Of a DNA stretch of 64,000 nt, positions 8,231 through 18,814 are shown in pieces. Position numbers and translations under genes: made by a program. The notes beneath the pieces are model-generated. The model saw only the letters and a program-made list of their open reading frames with translations. It made no database searches and was not told the origin of the DNA. Source of the stretch: Tritrichomonas musculus (Eukaryota; Parabasalia; Tritrichomonadida; Tritrichomonadidae); NCBI GenBank assembly GCA_039105265.1, contig JAPFFF010000049.1:186001-250000 (forward strand). Direction: 5' to 3'. Position 1 is the first letter of the stretch. Each line of letters opens with the position of its first letter.

Positions 8231-8437
8231 ATGTCAAACCAAGCCGAACAATTAAGCACCCTCATTAATAGAATCAACAAAAAGCTAAAAGGATGGAGAC
8301 CAGCATTAAAATACCTCTACGATAATGATGATGTTGTTGACGGAGTACTAAAAGAGATAAATCACTTTATTGAACAACTAAAGAAATTCAACGGACCTGA
8401 ACAATTAATTGTTGAACTTGAAGAACTCATTTATTAA
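8231..8437 (+). CDS. 68-residue helical protein in the terminal repeat
   Basis: The protein starts MSNQAEQLSTLINRINKKLK, has an acidic middle (YDNDDVVDG) and ends QLIVELEELIY. It differs from the copy at 19,778-19,984 by a single residue and closely resembles 25,083-25,289. The upstream block AAAAATAGAACTTTCAAAAA and an AT-rich run are conserved in all three copies and probably contain the promoter. The role is unknown. Strong conservation among three copies argues for a real gene. Confidence 0.75.
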   Translation: MSNQAEQLSTLINRINKKLKGWRPALKYLYDNDDVVDGVLKEINHFIEQLKKFNGPEQLIVELEELIY

Positions 8438-8494
8438 AAAGATATCTGAAGTGTCTTCAATGACGTTTTTATTTTTGTTTTTTGTTTTTTAATT

Positions 8495-8499
8495 TCACT
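8495..8499 (+). promoter_or_regulatory. Initiator (TCACT) for the 152-residue gene
   Basis: TCACT matches the known Trichomonas initiator TCA-Y-W and lies 8 bases before the ATG at 8508. Confidence 0.5.
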
Positions 8500-8507
8500 C
8501 TAAAGAT

Positions 8508-8966
8508 ATGTCAACACCAAAAGTTTATGATTACATCAATTCACTTATTGAAATGTTGGATGAATCAGAGAAGTTCAAACAATGTGATTTCTCAATTCTG
8601 TGTGATAGATATCCAATACCTTGTGGAAAGGCTGCATATAAATCTAAAGTGATATACATATCATTGAAGAACAAAGATAATGAATTCAAACGATTATATT
8701 ATGATAAGATTGTTGAACTCGGGCTCGAATATATAACATTAACATCAAATGTTAGAAGAAGAATATCAACGAATTCACTTGAGTTCTTCGCTGAAGGCTC
8801 AAATGAAGAACAATCATTTAAAGAATACAAGTATTATAATTACAGTATCAGGAAAGTTAATGATAAGAAAACAAAGGAACTCATCGAACAGATGAGACAA
8901 AAATATAATATCAATACACCTCAACTGTTTGTTGGTGTTCAACAACAAATTGTATTAGATGAATGA
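8508..8966 (+). CDS. Conserved 152-residue end-proximal Polinton protein
   Basis: The protein begins MSTPKVYDYINSLIEMLDE and carries CDFSILCDRYP, VIYISLKN, LTSNVRRRISTNSLEFF and the run YYNYSIRK. Homologues are at 50,290-50,748 and 63,598 onward (about half identical). In E and G the gene is the first next to the element end and reads inward; here it follows the 68-residue gene. No known domain is recognised. The terminal position and conservation suggest an early or end-associated function, such as DNA binding at the terminus, which is inference. Its tail overlaps the end of the convergent ATPase gene by about 12 bases. Confidence 0.75.
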   Translation: MSTPKVYDYINSLIEMLDESEKFKQCDFSILCDRYPIPCGKAAYKSKVIYISLKNKDNEFKRLYYDKIVELGLEYITLTSNVRRRISTNSLEFFAEGSNEEQSFKEYKYYNYSIRKVNDKKTKELIEQMRQKYNINTPQLFVGVQQQIVLDE

Positions 8967-9098
8967 AAGGTTATTAGTTCGAACATTGATTAAAACGAAT
9001 TGATGTGCTTTCATTGTTCTGTATCGATTCCATAGCTCTTCGAAATCTATTGGGAATGGAACTTGTTGATATATGTAGCCGAGTTTCTGTCGTGAATA

Positions 9099-9107
9099 AC
9101 CACTGAA
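9099..9107. repeat. 9 bp target-site duplication of MULE copy 1 (left)
   Basis: ACCACTGAA is repeated exactly at 10,686-10,694 on the other side of the transposon. Confidence 0.9.
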
Positions 9108-10685
9108 GGATGCGGAAAAAAATTCCAACTTGGAATTTCCAAGTTTTTTTTATTTCACATGTCAAGAAAACTTGGAAATTCCAAGTTTTTTTTTCCCTGA
9201 GCTTTTCTTCAACAATAGCAAGAACAAAATGATAAAAAACGCGTTAATACTTTAATATAATAAGTTATCAATATCATTTGGCAATTTTTTTCGTGCATTT
9301 CATCCAAATCTTAAAATGCTGATACTGATATCATTACGCCATGCATCTCAAAATACAAAAACAAATGCAAATTTACCGCTATCAACACTTTAATAACAAT
9401 ATACGATTCATTTACCATGCAAATTTCGAAATTTTCATTTTGACTCTCATAATTAATATTTTCAGTAATTATACTAGCATAATCAATATACATAATTACA
9501 TTAATATGGAAAATTATTTTATGCTAGTATAATTAATATGAAGTATGAACTAATTCTTTATCCTACCGAATGTTTTTTTAAAAAATTTTCAAAAAGTTCT
9601 AACAATTCATTCAAAAAGTTGTGATAAACCATTCAAATATTATACAAATTCGTTTAGTTTTTCCATTTCTAATCTTGATGGAAACATCGAAAATAGAACT
9701 CGTCAATTTTTTTGAAAATAGGGACGAAATGATTCAATATTGCATAAATTTAGCACGTACAAAATCAATAAAGTTTAATATTCTAAATTCTGGAAATTAT
9801 TATAAAATTCAATGCAAAGATCAGGATTGTCCTTTTCAAATCACTTTTAATTTAAGAGATTCCAAAAAATGCAAAATGGCGTTATTGTTTCTGATGGTGA
9901 AAATGAAATATTTTAAATTTAATAAATATTTTTTTTTTTTAACATGATCTATTTTAATAAATTTTTTTTTTACTTTTTTCTTTTTAACATGATCAATTAT
10001 TATATCTGAATGGTTTATAAGAAGCTTTAATGAATCAAAAAACATTCGGTAGGAATAAAAAAAGCACCGAACTTTTTTTTTTTTGAATGGTTTATTAAAA
10101 CTTTTTGAATTAATTGTGATACATTCTTAGATTATCTAAATATTAAGCTAATATTATACCTTTTTCCTGAGTTTAAAAGCATATTATAAAAATAAATAAA
10201 TAAAAAAAATATCGTGAGAGAAAGTTATATATGGATTTTTTTTTTTTTTAATTTAGGAAAGATATCTTTTTTTTTATTTCCTATTTGAATTTTTCGGATA
10301 GATACATTTATTTAATGCTAGTATAATTATTGAATATTAATTATGAGAGTCAAAATGAAAATTTCGAAATTTGCATGGTAAATGAATCGTATATTGTTAT
10401 TAAAGTGTTGATAGCGGTAAATTTGCATTTGTTTTTGTATTTTGAGATGCATGGCGTAATGATATCAGTATCAGCATTTTAAGATTTGGATGAAATGCAC
10501 GAAAAAAATTGCCAAATGATATTGATAACTTATTATATTAAAGTATTAACGCGTTTTTTATCATTTTGTTCTTGCTATTGTTGAAGAAAAGCTCAGGGAA
10601 AAAAAAACTTGGAATTTCCAAGTTTTCTTGACATGTGAAATAAAAAAAACTTGGAAATTCCAAGTTGGAATTTTTTTCCTAATCC
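9108..10685. mobile_element. Non-autonomous Mutator-like (MULE) transposon, copy 1
   Basis: The 1578 bp element has terminal inverted repeats of about 370 bp (9108-9480 and 10,315-10,685) starting GGATGCGG and GGATTAGG, and a 9 bp target duplication ACCACTGAA (9099-9107 and 10,686-10,694). Long TIRs plus 9 bp duplications are typical of Mutator-like elements. Each TIR begins with two small palindromes (CTTGGAATTTCCAAG and CTTGGAAATTCCAAG), likely transposase binding sites. Inside is a fragment of transposase (9678-9947) and an inner inverted repeat, CCTACCGAATG near 9562 with its complement near 10,043. It is almost identical to copy 2 at 56,124-58,822, so both are very recent. Confidence 0.9.
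9678..9947 (+). pseudogene. MULE transposase N-terminal fragment (zinc-binding domain)
   Basis: Starting at METSKIELVNFFENRDEMI the reading frame shows the pattern of the MuDR-type N-terminal DNA-binding domain: an F-x-x-R-D-E-x-I helix, then YYKIQCKDQDCPF with the two Cys of the WRKY/GCM1-like zinc finger. The frame ends about 90 residues in, inside a T-rich run. The later zinc ligands and the catalytic DDE domain are absent, so the element must rely on a transposase made elsewhere. An in-frame ATG at 9621 is also possible. The same fragment is in copy 2. Confidence 0.65.
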
Positions 10686-11480
10686 ACCACTGAAGATGAA
10701 GAATGATGTTGCATTATTTTTCCATTCTGTTGTTAAAGCTTTGAAGAACTGGATGTTAACGAATATGATTAGATTCTTGTGTCGAAGCTGACTAATGGTA
10801 TTGATAAAATAGGATGATTTAATTAGTTTCGATTTCAAGAAGTCTTCACAAAGAATGATAGTATTTAGCGGTTTATTCGGTTGACCTAGTTTATTGATAT
10901 GAAGAAACTCAAACATATCGTTTAACTTCTTTTCATCGATTACTATTTTTGGTGTTGATGAATATTTGTTATACAATTCTTTATATAAATCAAGTTGTTT
11001 AAGATATTCTTCAGCATTGCTGTCAGCAACAGTTTTTATTGGTAGCTGTATCAATTCGCGTTGGCTTTCGAATGTTGCATCATTGATTGTTCCGTTTCGT
11101 GATACATAAACAATTAAATGAAAGCCAGCGTTCTTCATTCGAGACATTTGAATAACATCTCGTAGCATTATATGACTCTTTCCTTTACCTTGTTGACCAA
11201 CGAGTATGTTCAATGAATTGTAATATGAATAGATACCGTTTGCGATTGGTCTGATTGATTCGTTTTTTATTTTTGATTCATTGCGTTGATATGCTTTGTT
11301 CATCTCATCATCAATATTAAATGTCTTTTCATTAACTGTTGGCTTGAATGATTCATATTCAAATGCAAAACTCATTTGGTCATCATCATAATCAGAGCCA
11401 CTAGAGAATAAAATCTCATTATAATTAAAGTGCGTCGGTTTCATGAAACGTTTCATTTCTTTAGTTTTCGTTAAAGCTCT

Positions 11481-11612
11481 TCATGAATACATTTTTGTTC
11501 TTATCTCTTCACTGAGTTCTGGTTCTTTGTCAGGAATCATTAAAGATACTTCAACAATCTTCACTAAAAATAAACCTGTTAATAATGAAACAACTAATAT
11601 TTCATATATCAT
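11481..11612 (-). CDS. Short membrane protein (43 residues)
   Basis: One hydrophobic segment (ILVVSLLTGLFLVKIV) is followed by an acidic tail PELSEEIRTKMYS. The tail matches PELSEEMRQKLYC of the genes at 1450-1611 and 49,246-49,377, while the membrane segment has drifted. The gene lies 24 bases upstream of the ATPase start, as in the other elements. The conserved LSEE motif suggests a protein contact on one side of the membrane (inference). Confidence 0.75.
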   Translation of the reverse strand: MIYEILVVSLLTGLFLVKIVEVSLMIPDKEPELSEEIRTKMYS

Positions 11613-11622
11613 TTATTAGTTT

Positions 11623-12198
11623 TTAAATACATGTTTTTAATGAAATGTTGTGTCTAATGAGTTCGGTATAAATGCTATTATATTTGTATTTCAAGTCATT
11701 TGATTCATTATTTTTGTACACCAATATCCTATCAATCAAAAGATATTTGGCACGAGAAACACAACCATTACACGCACAATCATCATTGACAATCAATTCA
11801 ACTTTATCTGCTTGTGTTAGTAATTTGATGAGTTCCATTAATGTATTTGAATGACAAATCAATAAATCATTGACTTTTATCGGATTTGTTTCATAGATTG
11901 ACAACAATATCTCAAGGAATTTTTTTTTGGTTTCAAGTTCTGTTATATCAGCACCAATATCACTGATACCTCTTTCTAGGGAAACGTTGTTTGTTGGATG
12001 CTGTGATTGATATACTCCACTCATCTGAGGTATAGTAAAATTTGTGGCTTGAGATGATTGTGGTAATGGTTGAACTGATGGATATTCAACTGGTTGTGGT
12101 TGCTTTGGTTTGATGTTTATATTAATGTTTGTGTTCTGCTCTGTTTTGACAGATGCATCGTTTTTTGACGATAATATACGAGCTTTAGAGAGAGCCAT
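11623..12198 (-). CDS. ARILSSE-family Polinton protein
   Basis: From the ATG at 12,198 the protein reads MALSKARILSSKNDASVK, matching the family start in A and E. A Q/P-rich middle follows (PVEYPSVQPLPQSSQATNF), then the C-terminal domain (ELETKKKFLEILLSIYETNPIK, CACNGCVSRAK). The Cys cluster is again in the C-terminal domain. A non-ATG extension upstream is open but not conserved. Its neighbours are the membrane protein and ATPase downstream. Confidence 0.8.
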   Translation of the reverse strand: MALSKARILSSKNDASVKTEQNTNININIKPKQPQPVEYPSVQPLPQSSQATNFTIPQMSGVYQSQHPTNNVSLERGISDIGADITELETKKKFLEILLSIYETNPIKVNDLLICHSNTLMELIKLLTQADKVELIVNDDCACNGCVSRAKYLLIDRILVYKNNESNDLKYKYNSIYTELIRHNISLKTCI

Positions 12199-12252
12199 GA
12201 ATGTTTTAGGTAAAAATAAAACCAATTAATGATGAGCCATTCATTGAATCAT

Positions 12253-12498
12253 TTACAAAGTCAACTGTTCAGCTGATTTGATACGTTCATCAATAGCTCT
12301 TAATTGTATTTTGATTGATTCAATATCATTAAATAGTTGTTTATATATCGACAATATGTGAATCATCTTATCAAACTTTCCGTTTAATGCATCATCTTCA
12401 GAATTCATACATTCATTGAATATCTTGTCTTTAACTATTCGAAACTGAGCGTGTAAAGATGATGTATCACAACTCAAACCTTTAATTGCACTATTCAT
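12253..12498 (-). CDS. 81-residue helical protein of unknown role
   Basis: The helical, charged protein starts MNSAIKGLSCDTSSLHAQFR and has a likely coiled coil at its C-terminus (LFNDIESIKIQLRAIDERI). No relative is recognised in the window by sequence, although its place upstream of the ARILSSE gene parallels that of the 76-residue genes in A and E. The function is unknown. Confidence 0.55.
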   Translation of the reverse strand: MNSAIKGLSCDTSSLHAQFRIVKDKIFNECMNSEDDALNGKFDKMIHILSIYKQLFNDIESIKIQLRAIDERIKSAEQLTL

Positions 12499-12536
12499 TT
12501 TAAACCAAAAATAAACAAATTAATTAAATGATATTT

Positions 12537-12887
12537 TTATTCTTTGTTGTTCTTAAATGCCAACAATCTATTAATCATATATGATGATACATTTAACTTC
12601 AATTTGTCTTTCAATAAGTTTTGTGTATATGAACACCTTTTATGTCCTGGCAACTTATTTATATCATTCATTACTTTATCATCCAAAAATTCTAAAACTT
12701 TTTCACGTTCATCCTTGTTCAAGAACTTTGATGAATTGAATATTGAACGCGTTCTTTTATGGTTTGCTTCTGTATTTGTTTCTTCATTTGTTTCTTCTTC
12801 TTCACTTACTTCTTGTTTTGATTCTAATATCAAAAGTAATTTATGTATTTCTTCAATGTGTTTTATTATTTCTCTTAACTCAGACAT
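12537..12887 (-). CDS. 116-residue protein with acidic linker, unknown
   Basis: An N-terminal amphipathic helix (MSELREIIKHIEEIHKLLLI) is followed by a Glu/Thr-rich linker and a basic C-terminal domain (RSIFNSSKFLNKDEREKVLE, then GHKRCSYTQNLLKDKL) that could form a small helix-turn-helix-like fold. No family is recognised. It is divergent from PolB at 12,980, with 92 bp between starts holding both initiators. Confidence 0.6.
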   Translation of the reverse strand: MSELREIIKHIEEIHKLLLILESKQEVSEEEETNEETNTEANHKRTRSIFNSSKFLNKDEREKVLEFLDDKVMNDINKLPGHKRCSYTQNLLKDKLKLNVSSYMINRLLAFKNNKE

Positions 12888-12890
12888 TTC

Positions 12891-12895
12891 AATGA
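12891..12895 (-). promoter_or_regulatory. Initiator (TCATT) for the 116-residue gene
   Basis: On the minus strand TCATT lies 3 bases upstream of the ATG at 12,887, matching the Trichomonas TCA-Y-W initiator. Confidence 0.5.
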
Positions 12896-12973
12896 AATAA
12901 AAAACTCGAAATATTTTTTATTTTTTGATTTAACATTTTTTCAAAATTCAAATAATTTGATTTTTTAATTATA

Positions 12974-12978
12974 TCATA
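12974..12978 (+). promoter_or_regulatory. Initiator (TCATA) for PolB of element B
   Basis: TCATA lies 1 base before the ATG at 12,980. The same TCATAA-ATG context precedes the capsid-protein genes at 18,474 and 47,299, both on the minus strand. Confidence 0.55.
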
Positions 12979-12979
12979 A

Positions 12980-15900
12980 ATGAGTTCTCGTTATTACTAT
13001 CAAAAAGATACCAAATCATTTGTTATTGAACAAATCAGGTATATCAATAATGAACTTCAATTAAAACCTCGCTTATCAACATCTAAACCTTCTGACTATG
13101 ATGTTAAACATTTCAAGGCAATCTTAGAAAACTATCTAACTTCATTCGGTTTTAGAGAACATGAAGGCAATGGAATCAATGATACAACAATATTAGATTT
13201 CGTTAATAGAATGAAAAGAGAAGCAGAAGAACAAGAAGAAGAGGAGGAAGAGGAACAATTTGAAGAAGAAGAAGAACAAAATGATGAACAAAAACTAAAA
13301 CAAAAACCAATCGAGGACAATATTAAAATAGCTCATGATGCACTCAACAAAGCCCTTCAATTAATCAAATCTGATAATATATTATTAAGACCATTACCGC
13401 CAAAGACAAACAAACAACCTCAACGATATGAAGACATCAGATTTAACAATGAAAATGCTGAATTAATTGAATATCTCAAAAAGTTTGGCTATAAAGGTGT
13501 TCATTCAAAACATGACTCATATTTCATAATCAATCAACCTGAGAACTTTGATGAAGCAGTAGAAGCATGCAGTTATTTTATTGATCAGTTCCCAAACGAT
13601 AGTGAAAAGGTTGAACGATTAGATGAAGACAGTAAAGAACCGATTAAAATATATTACAAAAACGGAGTTTCATCAATTGAAGACATCAATGAATATTTGA
13701 CTGAAACAGTATTTAAACAAGAAGTGAAACCGTTCAAAATATATTTTCAATTGACAGGCATATTTGAGATACCGCCGAAGAATGAAAACGAAAGGTACAC
13801 GTATGAGGCAAGTGATATCAAATGGAAAAACTATAAATCATCAATTCCGATAATAGTTAGAGAGAGTAAAGATATTGACAAAGTTAAACTGTATATTGAA
13901 TCAAAGATTCATGAATATGAAACCACGGCTTCAAACATCAAATTATGTATCGTTTGGTCTGTTTCGTTTACAATCTCTCGTGTCGTTAAGATAACGGGTA
14001 AGATTGATGAGGTTTCAGAATTGTTTGGCAAAAATAAATATATCATTATTGATAACGTTGATGATTATTTGTGTTGGTATCGATTTCTTGCTTGTTGTTT
14101 GAATAAGCAACTTATTGAAACACGAACATTTAAAATCTCTGACAGAACCGCAGCAGCAAAGAAAATATTATGTGATGAACACGGTTTGAGCTATACAAAG
14201 AAACCTTCAAAAGAAGCAAAACAATTAATCAACTCGTTCAAAGGAATCACGATTGAAGAAATGAAAGAATCAGCCAAGAATCATAACATCAATGTCAACA
14301 TCTATGAATATGACAAAGAGAAACATATTTATGATATTCAAGACCAATGGCATAACACTGACGATAACAATAAAACGTTTTCAGCCCTGTTGTATTCAAA
14401 GGATAAGATAATTCACATAATGTACATCATCAATGCTGAAGCATTAACAAATATTCATATTTGTCCTCATTGTGGTTCATACATTCACAAAGGAAATCAC
14501 AATATTGACAGATTCAACAGACATGTAGATAAATGTGATGGCAAATTCAAAAAGGATTTCATTCCTTCACGAGAAGCTTTACCATATTGTCCACACATTT
14601 TAAACAATCCTGTTTATTTGTATTGTCTTTCATATGAACTTGAATGGAAGCCAACAATTCATTATATCACTTATGATTTTGAAACAATGGAGCAAAAGAT
14701 TGAAAAGAAAGTCAGTGATAAATCAGTTATCAATTCTCGATTGATTCCTTTGAGTGTTTCATCATGTGTGAAGCTTGATAAAGGATTGATAACAAAGAAC
14801 TTTGATATACGAACAAATGAATTCATTGCCAAATGGATTGACTGGTTATTTGTTGTTGGCTGTGATGTGTATGTTGATAAATTGAATCATTTAAAATCAT
14901 TCATCAAAGATAAATCGGAAGAAGAACTCAATAAAATAGATACATCATTGAAAACAATAACTGTATTTGGTTTTAATTCATCACGATTTGATTCAAACTT
15001 ATTCAAGGAACAATTGATTAAAAACCATTGGTCTATCGATAGCGGAATGATTGGAACTGCTACATCACTGAAACAATTCATATTGAAATCATCAAAGTAT
15101 CCCATTCGATTACGATTCATTGACGCACAAGCATTTGTTGCTGGAGGAACACTCAAACAGTTTGGAATCGATTTTGGTGGTATATCTAACAGTTCGAAAG
15201 GTGTCTTTCCTTATGAAGCAATCAACAGTGATAATTATAATGAAGTGTTATCAAAGAGTGAACCATTCAAATATGAAGACTTCTACAGTTATCTCAATCA
15301 AAAGAATCCATTAACAAAAGCTGATTATGAAGAGTATTTGATTGATTCAAAGAGGTTTGCAACACGTTGGGATTATTTGTTATCATACAATGATAATGAT
15401 GTTGAAATGATGATTAAACCGATTGATAATCTTATTCAAATGAATGCTGAATATAAAGTTGATTTGATTAACAATCTTTCATTGTCAAAGAACGCATCAT
15501 GTATCAAATATGCTCTTGCTTACAAAGATTTCAACTCGAAGAACGACTATGAAATCATCAATAAAACAAATACATTTAAGCCAGTAATGAAATGGTGGCT
15601 AAATAAATGTGATAACTATAGAAAGCAAGATTTGAAACATAACCAATCCAATCAAAATCAACGTGATATATCAAAATGTGTTAGTGAAAAAGATTTTGAT
15701 GCATTCATGAAATTGTATGAATCAAATGAAACAGGTAAATGTCATTTATGTGGTGAACACTTCACTCATACCAACAAACCAACTCTTGACAGAATAGATA
15801 ACAACAAAGGACATCAGATTGATAACTGTTTACTTGCTTGCGCTGAATGTAATCGTTTGAGACAACGTGATGATGATAAGATAACAAGAACCAAAATACA

Positions 15901-17545
15901 ATTGAAGAAATTCTGCAAGCTCCATCATCTGCCAACACTCATAACTGATGAAAAAGAATACTACAATTTGAGAGAGAATATAACGGGGGGTTTATCAAAT
16001 GTTCTTCATCGAGTGAACATCAGAGGTCAAACATTAATCAATAAACTCAAATATGATGCCGTTAATGACAGAATCATTAGCTATGACACTTCATACATAG
16101 TCTCACACGTTGCTGGTATTGATTTCAATTCATTGTATCCTTCATCATTCAGTTCAGTAAAACATTCATTTAATCCTTATCACGGAGGAATCATGTACAT
16201 GCCTGGTTCATTTATAAAACGCTTTGATGTTTATGATGAAGATGGAAACAAGAATGAAAAGATTCTCAATGCTGCAATGAATATCATTCAATCAAAGAAA
16301 CGATTTGATGCAAACCCTGAGTTTATATTCAAAGCTGAAGTCAAATTGAGATGTCCAAAGAATAAAATCAATGATTTGATTAACTTTCCCCCTGTGTTTA
16401 GAAATATCAATATAATGAACGATGAACAAACAATTGGAAGTTATATGTACAAATAAATGAAAGACAATAAATTGAATTCAGCAGATAAAGAAACAAGAAA
16501 GCTGACAATGCTTCTTGATACATGCGGTACATTTATGACGTTCTCGAATTACCTTTTATGGTTTTTGATTGACCACGGACTTATTGTTGATGACATTAAG
16601 AGCTTAAGTTTATATGAAGCTCATGACGGATTCAATCAATTTGTTTGTGAGTTTATGAAGAAGCGTCAAGATATATTGTCAGGAAAGGCACACGGAAATG
16701 AAAAGTTTTACAAGATTAGCATGAACGGATCTTACGGATATGACGGTATGAATTCAGAGAACTAAAACAAAGTCAGAATTGTTGATAAAAATAAAGCCTT
16801 TCAATTGATTGCATCCGATACTTATCGCAATGGATGTAAATTGTCAAATGATTGTTATTTGATACAATCACAACCTCATTCATTCAAATGTAATACATGT
16901 CTTCAGGAATCATTTTGGACATTAGATAACGCGAAATATTGGTATCTGACTTTCCTTTATGACTTTCTTTACAAAAGCATTGACATGAATAAAATGAATT
17001 TTAACTCGGTCGATACAGACAGCCTTTACATGTCAATCGCTGGTGATATGAATAAACCGATTGACCAGTTGTTTGATTACGTCATCAAAGACAAAACATT
17101 TTATGACAAACACATTTATAGCTTCATGCCAAATCCTGCAATCAATGATGTATATGATGAGAAAAAGATACTCGGATGCTGTGTAGAAAAGTTTGGAGCA
17201 AATCAAATTGCTTTGTGCGCTAAGTGTTATACGATTTGGAGTGATGACAAAACAATTTCATTAAAGCTCAAAGGTATATCATTGAAGAAGAACAACATCA
17301 AATCAAGTGATTACAAAAATGTCATTGATAAGCAATCAATAATGAAAGGCAAAAATATAAACCTTCAAATGAATTCACAACTGATGAGTAAAATAACTGT
17401 TATCAAAAATGCTTTAACAGCAGCACATTCAAAAATGTTGGTATTATCAAATCATTGTTGTTGTCCATACATTCACGGAATGAATGCATCAAGCTATTTC
17501 ATTGAAAATTCATTAACAGGAATATTTGTTGAAGCTGGTATGTAA
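12980..17545 (+). pseudogene. Giant family B DNA polymerase of element B, broken
   Basis: It has the same architecture as the PolB at 2616-7274: an acidic N-terminal region (Glu-rich near residue 80), the DNVDDYLCWYRFLA domain, a zinc finger with CPHCGSYIHKG, exonuclease motifs YDFETMEQ (near 565), GFNSSRFDSN and YNDNDVEMM, an HNH insertion (CHLCGEHF, LDRIDNNKGHQIDN, CAECNRLR, near 920-960), palm motif A DFNSLYPSS (near 1048), then KISMNGSYGYDG and VDTDSLYMS. The gene looks broken, with about two breaks. It would have replicated the element. Confidence 0.85.
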
Positions 17546-18474
17546 TGGTCTATCAATTCATACTTCAATTGATATTTCGTTGGTGTAGGTTCAGGTGATG
17601 GTGGGTCTGGATTGTCTCCAGGTCCTGGAATCACAGCTTGATTACCGATTTGTGTGAATTGATGTTTGAGGTGTCCTCGTGCTTTGATTTCCTTTAGTCT
17701 GTTTAATTCTTCCATCGATATTGAATCATTATCTTCAAGAAATACTTTTGCTTCAGCAACTGTGTAAGGGTCTAATACTGCCCAAACAAGACCAGCGGGA
17801 CTAACTTGAAAACGAATTGATAAATCATCAATGATTCCATTAGGGAATAAATCAAATGCTTGTAATGCGAGCAAATCATCAAAAGGAACATTCAAATCAA
17901 ATTCGACTTCACTTCTTCCTGTGTTATTAAATGAATTCAAGTTAACATAAACTCCTGCATGTGTCTGTGAATAGTTGCTAATGTTTTCCCACAATGAATG
18001 AACGAATCTACGGCGTTTCTTCTCGGCTTCTGGTTTAACTGAAGAATATAAGAAGCCTTCACGAATGCATTCATTCTGTTGGTATCCGACATTGACATTA
18101 TTATGAAGAATCTCTAACCTGTCAAACAACTGGTTTGATGATTTGAAACCGACAAACAGTTTGTACAAGTTGTTTGGGTCATTGATTTCATTTAATTTAC
18201 TCATATCTGTATTCAATGATAAATCTAATTTAACGTGAAATGTTAAGAAACCTTTATCAATATCACTGATGAAGTGGTCAGGATGTGTTAAACTGATTTG
18301 CGAATATTGTCCTTGATGAAATGGAGCTGGTTGGTCATGACAGTCAACAGTTCTAAATGAAAATGAACGTGTACCGTCATTGACATTAATCATGTTCCGC
18401 ATCTCTTCAAGTGCATGAAGAACGTTTCCTGTTTCAGTGCGAAGATTATAGGCTCTCTCGTTTCTATATAGCAT
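17494..18474 (-). pseudogene. Major capsid protein remnant of element B
   Basis: This is the N-terminal part of the double-jelly-roll capsid protein: start MLYRNERAYNL, then RSFSFRTVDCHDQPAP, SQISLTHPDHFISD, FVGFKSSNQLFDRLEIL and IRFQVSPAGLVWAV, closely matching 45,284-47,299. It ends in a Pro/Asp-rich linker and overlaps the tail of the PolB gene. Only part of the usual 620-670 residues is present. The start context TCATAAATG is intact. Confidence 0.85.
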
Positions 18475-18475
18475 T

Positions 18476-18480
18476 TATGA
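18476..18480 (-). promoter_or_regulatory. Initiator (TCATA) of the capsid gene remnant
   Basis: The TCATA-A-ATG context on the minus strand is identical to that of the capsid gene in E (47,301-47,305). Confidence 0.5.
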
Positions 18481-18509
18481 TTGAATAAAAAGGAAATAAA
18501 TCACTTTTA

Positions 18510-18514
18510 TCATT
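18510..18514 (+). promoter_or_regulatory. Initiator (TCATT) of the pVI-like gene
   Basis: TCATT lies 9 bases upstream of the ATG at 18,524. The gene is divergent from the capsid gene, with 49 bp between the starts. Confidence 0.45.
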
Positions 18515-18523
18515 AATTAAATT

Positions 18524-18778
18524 ATGGGTGTCGGTATATTCAACAAAATCAAGAACGCATTTAAATCAATTGGCGGTAAAGTCAAATCATTCGCTCAGAA
18601 AGCAGTTAAAGCAATTCCAAAAGTTGTTGATGTTGGAAAGCAAATCATGGACAGAGTCAAACCAATCACACAATTCATTCCTGGTGTTGGTCAAGTAGTT
18701 GACGCAATTGATACATGATTAAATGCTGTCGACAAAGTAGGTAAATTTGGTAAATCAATACTGAATGAAGTTAAATGA
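18524..18778 (+). pseudogene. Small pVI-like amphipathic protein gene, broken
   Basis: It starts MGVGIFNKIKNAFKSIGG and has the family pattern PKVVDVGKQI, KPITQFIPGVGQVVDAIDT. The family (26,276-26,527; 47,351-47,605) is Gly/Lys/Ile-rich with alternating basic amphipathic and hydrophobic segments, reminiscent of the membrane-active adenovirus protein VI and its Polinton counterparts; that comparison is by pattern only. The gene looks broken once. Confidence 0.65.
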
Positions 18779-18814
18779 AAAACAATGAAAAATAATGATT
18801 TAATATGAATACAA

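Larger units (their letters stand above)
7536..8437. repeat. Left arm of 0.9 kb inverted repeat of element B
   Basis: The arm matches 19,778-20,680 in inverted orientation with only a few differences by eye (one length difference in a T run near 8210). It contains the 240-residue gene part, a 210 bp spacer and the 68-residue gene. The similarity stops at the end of the 68-residue gene on the inner side and at element A on the outer side. Confidence 0.85.
8955..11456 (-). pseudogene. Packaging ATPase gene of element B, interrupted by a Mutator-like element
   Basis: The upstream part (from 11,456) has Walker A GQQGKGKSH and the Walker B-like NTIILCEDF, closely related to the ATPases at 1615-2523 and 49,381-50,259. 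The 1578 bp Mutator-like element at 9108-10,685 lies within the gene, and gene-like sequence of the same family continues on its far side. Apart from the insertion I see no obvious damage. The role would have been DNA packaging. Confidence 0.8.

Noticed and set aside
9621-9947. Full MULE transposase
   Set aside because: Only the N-terminal zinc-binding part is present; the catalytic domain is absent in both copies.
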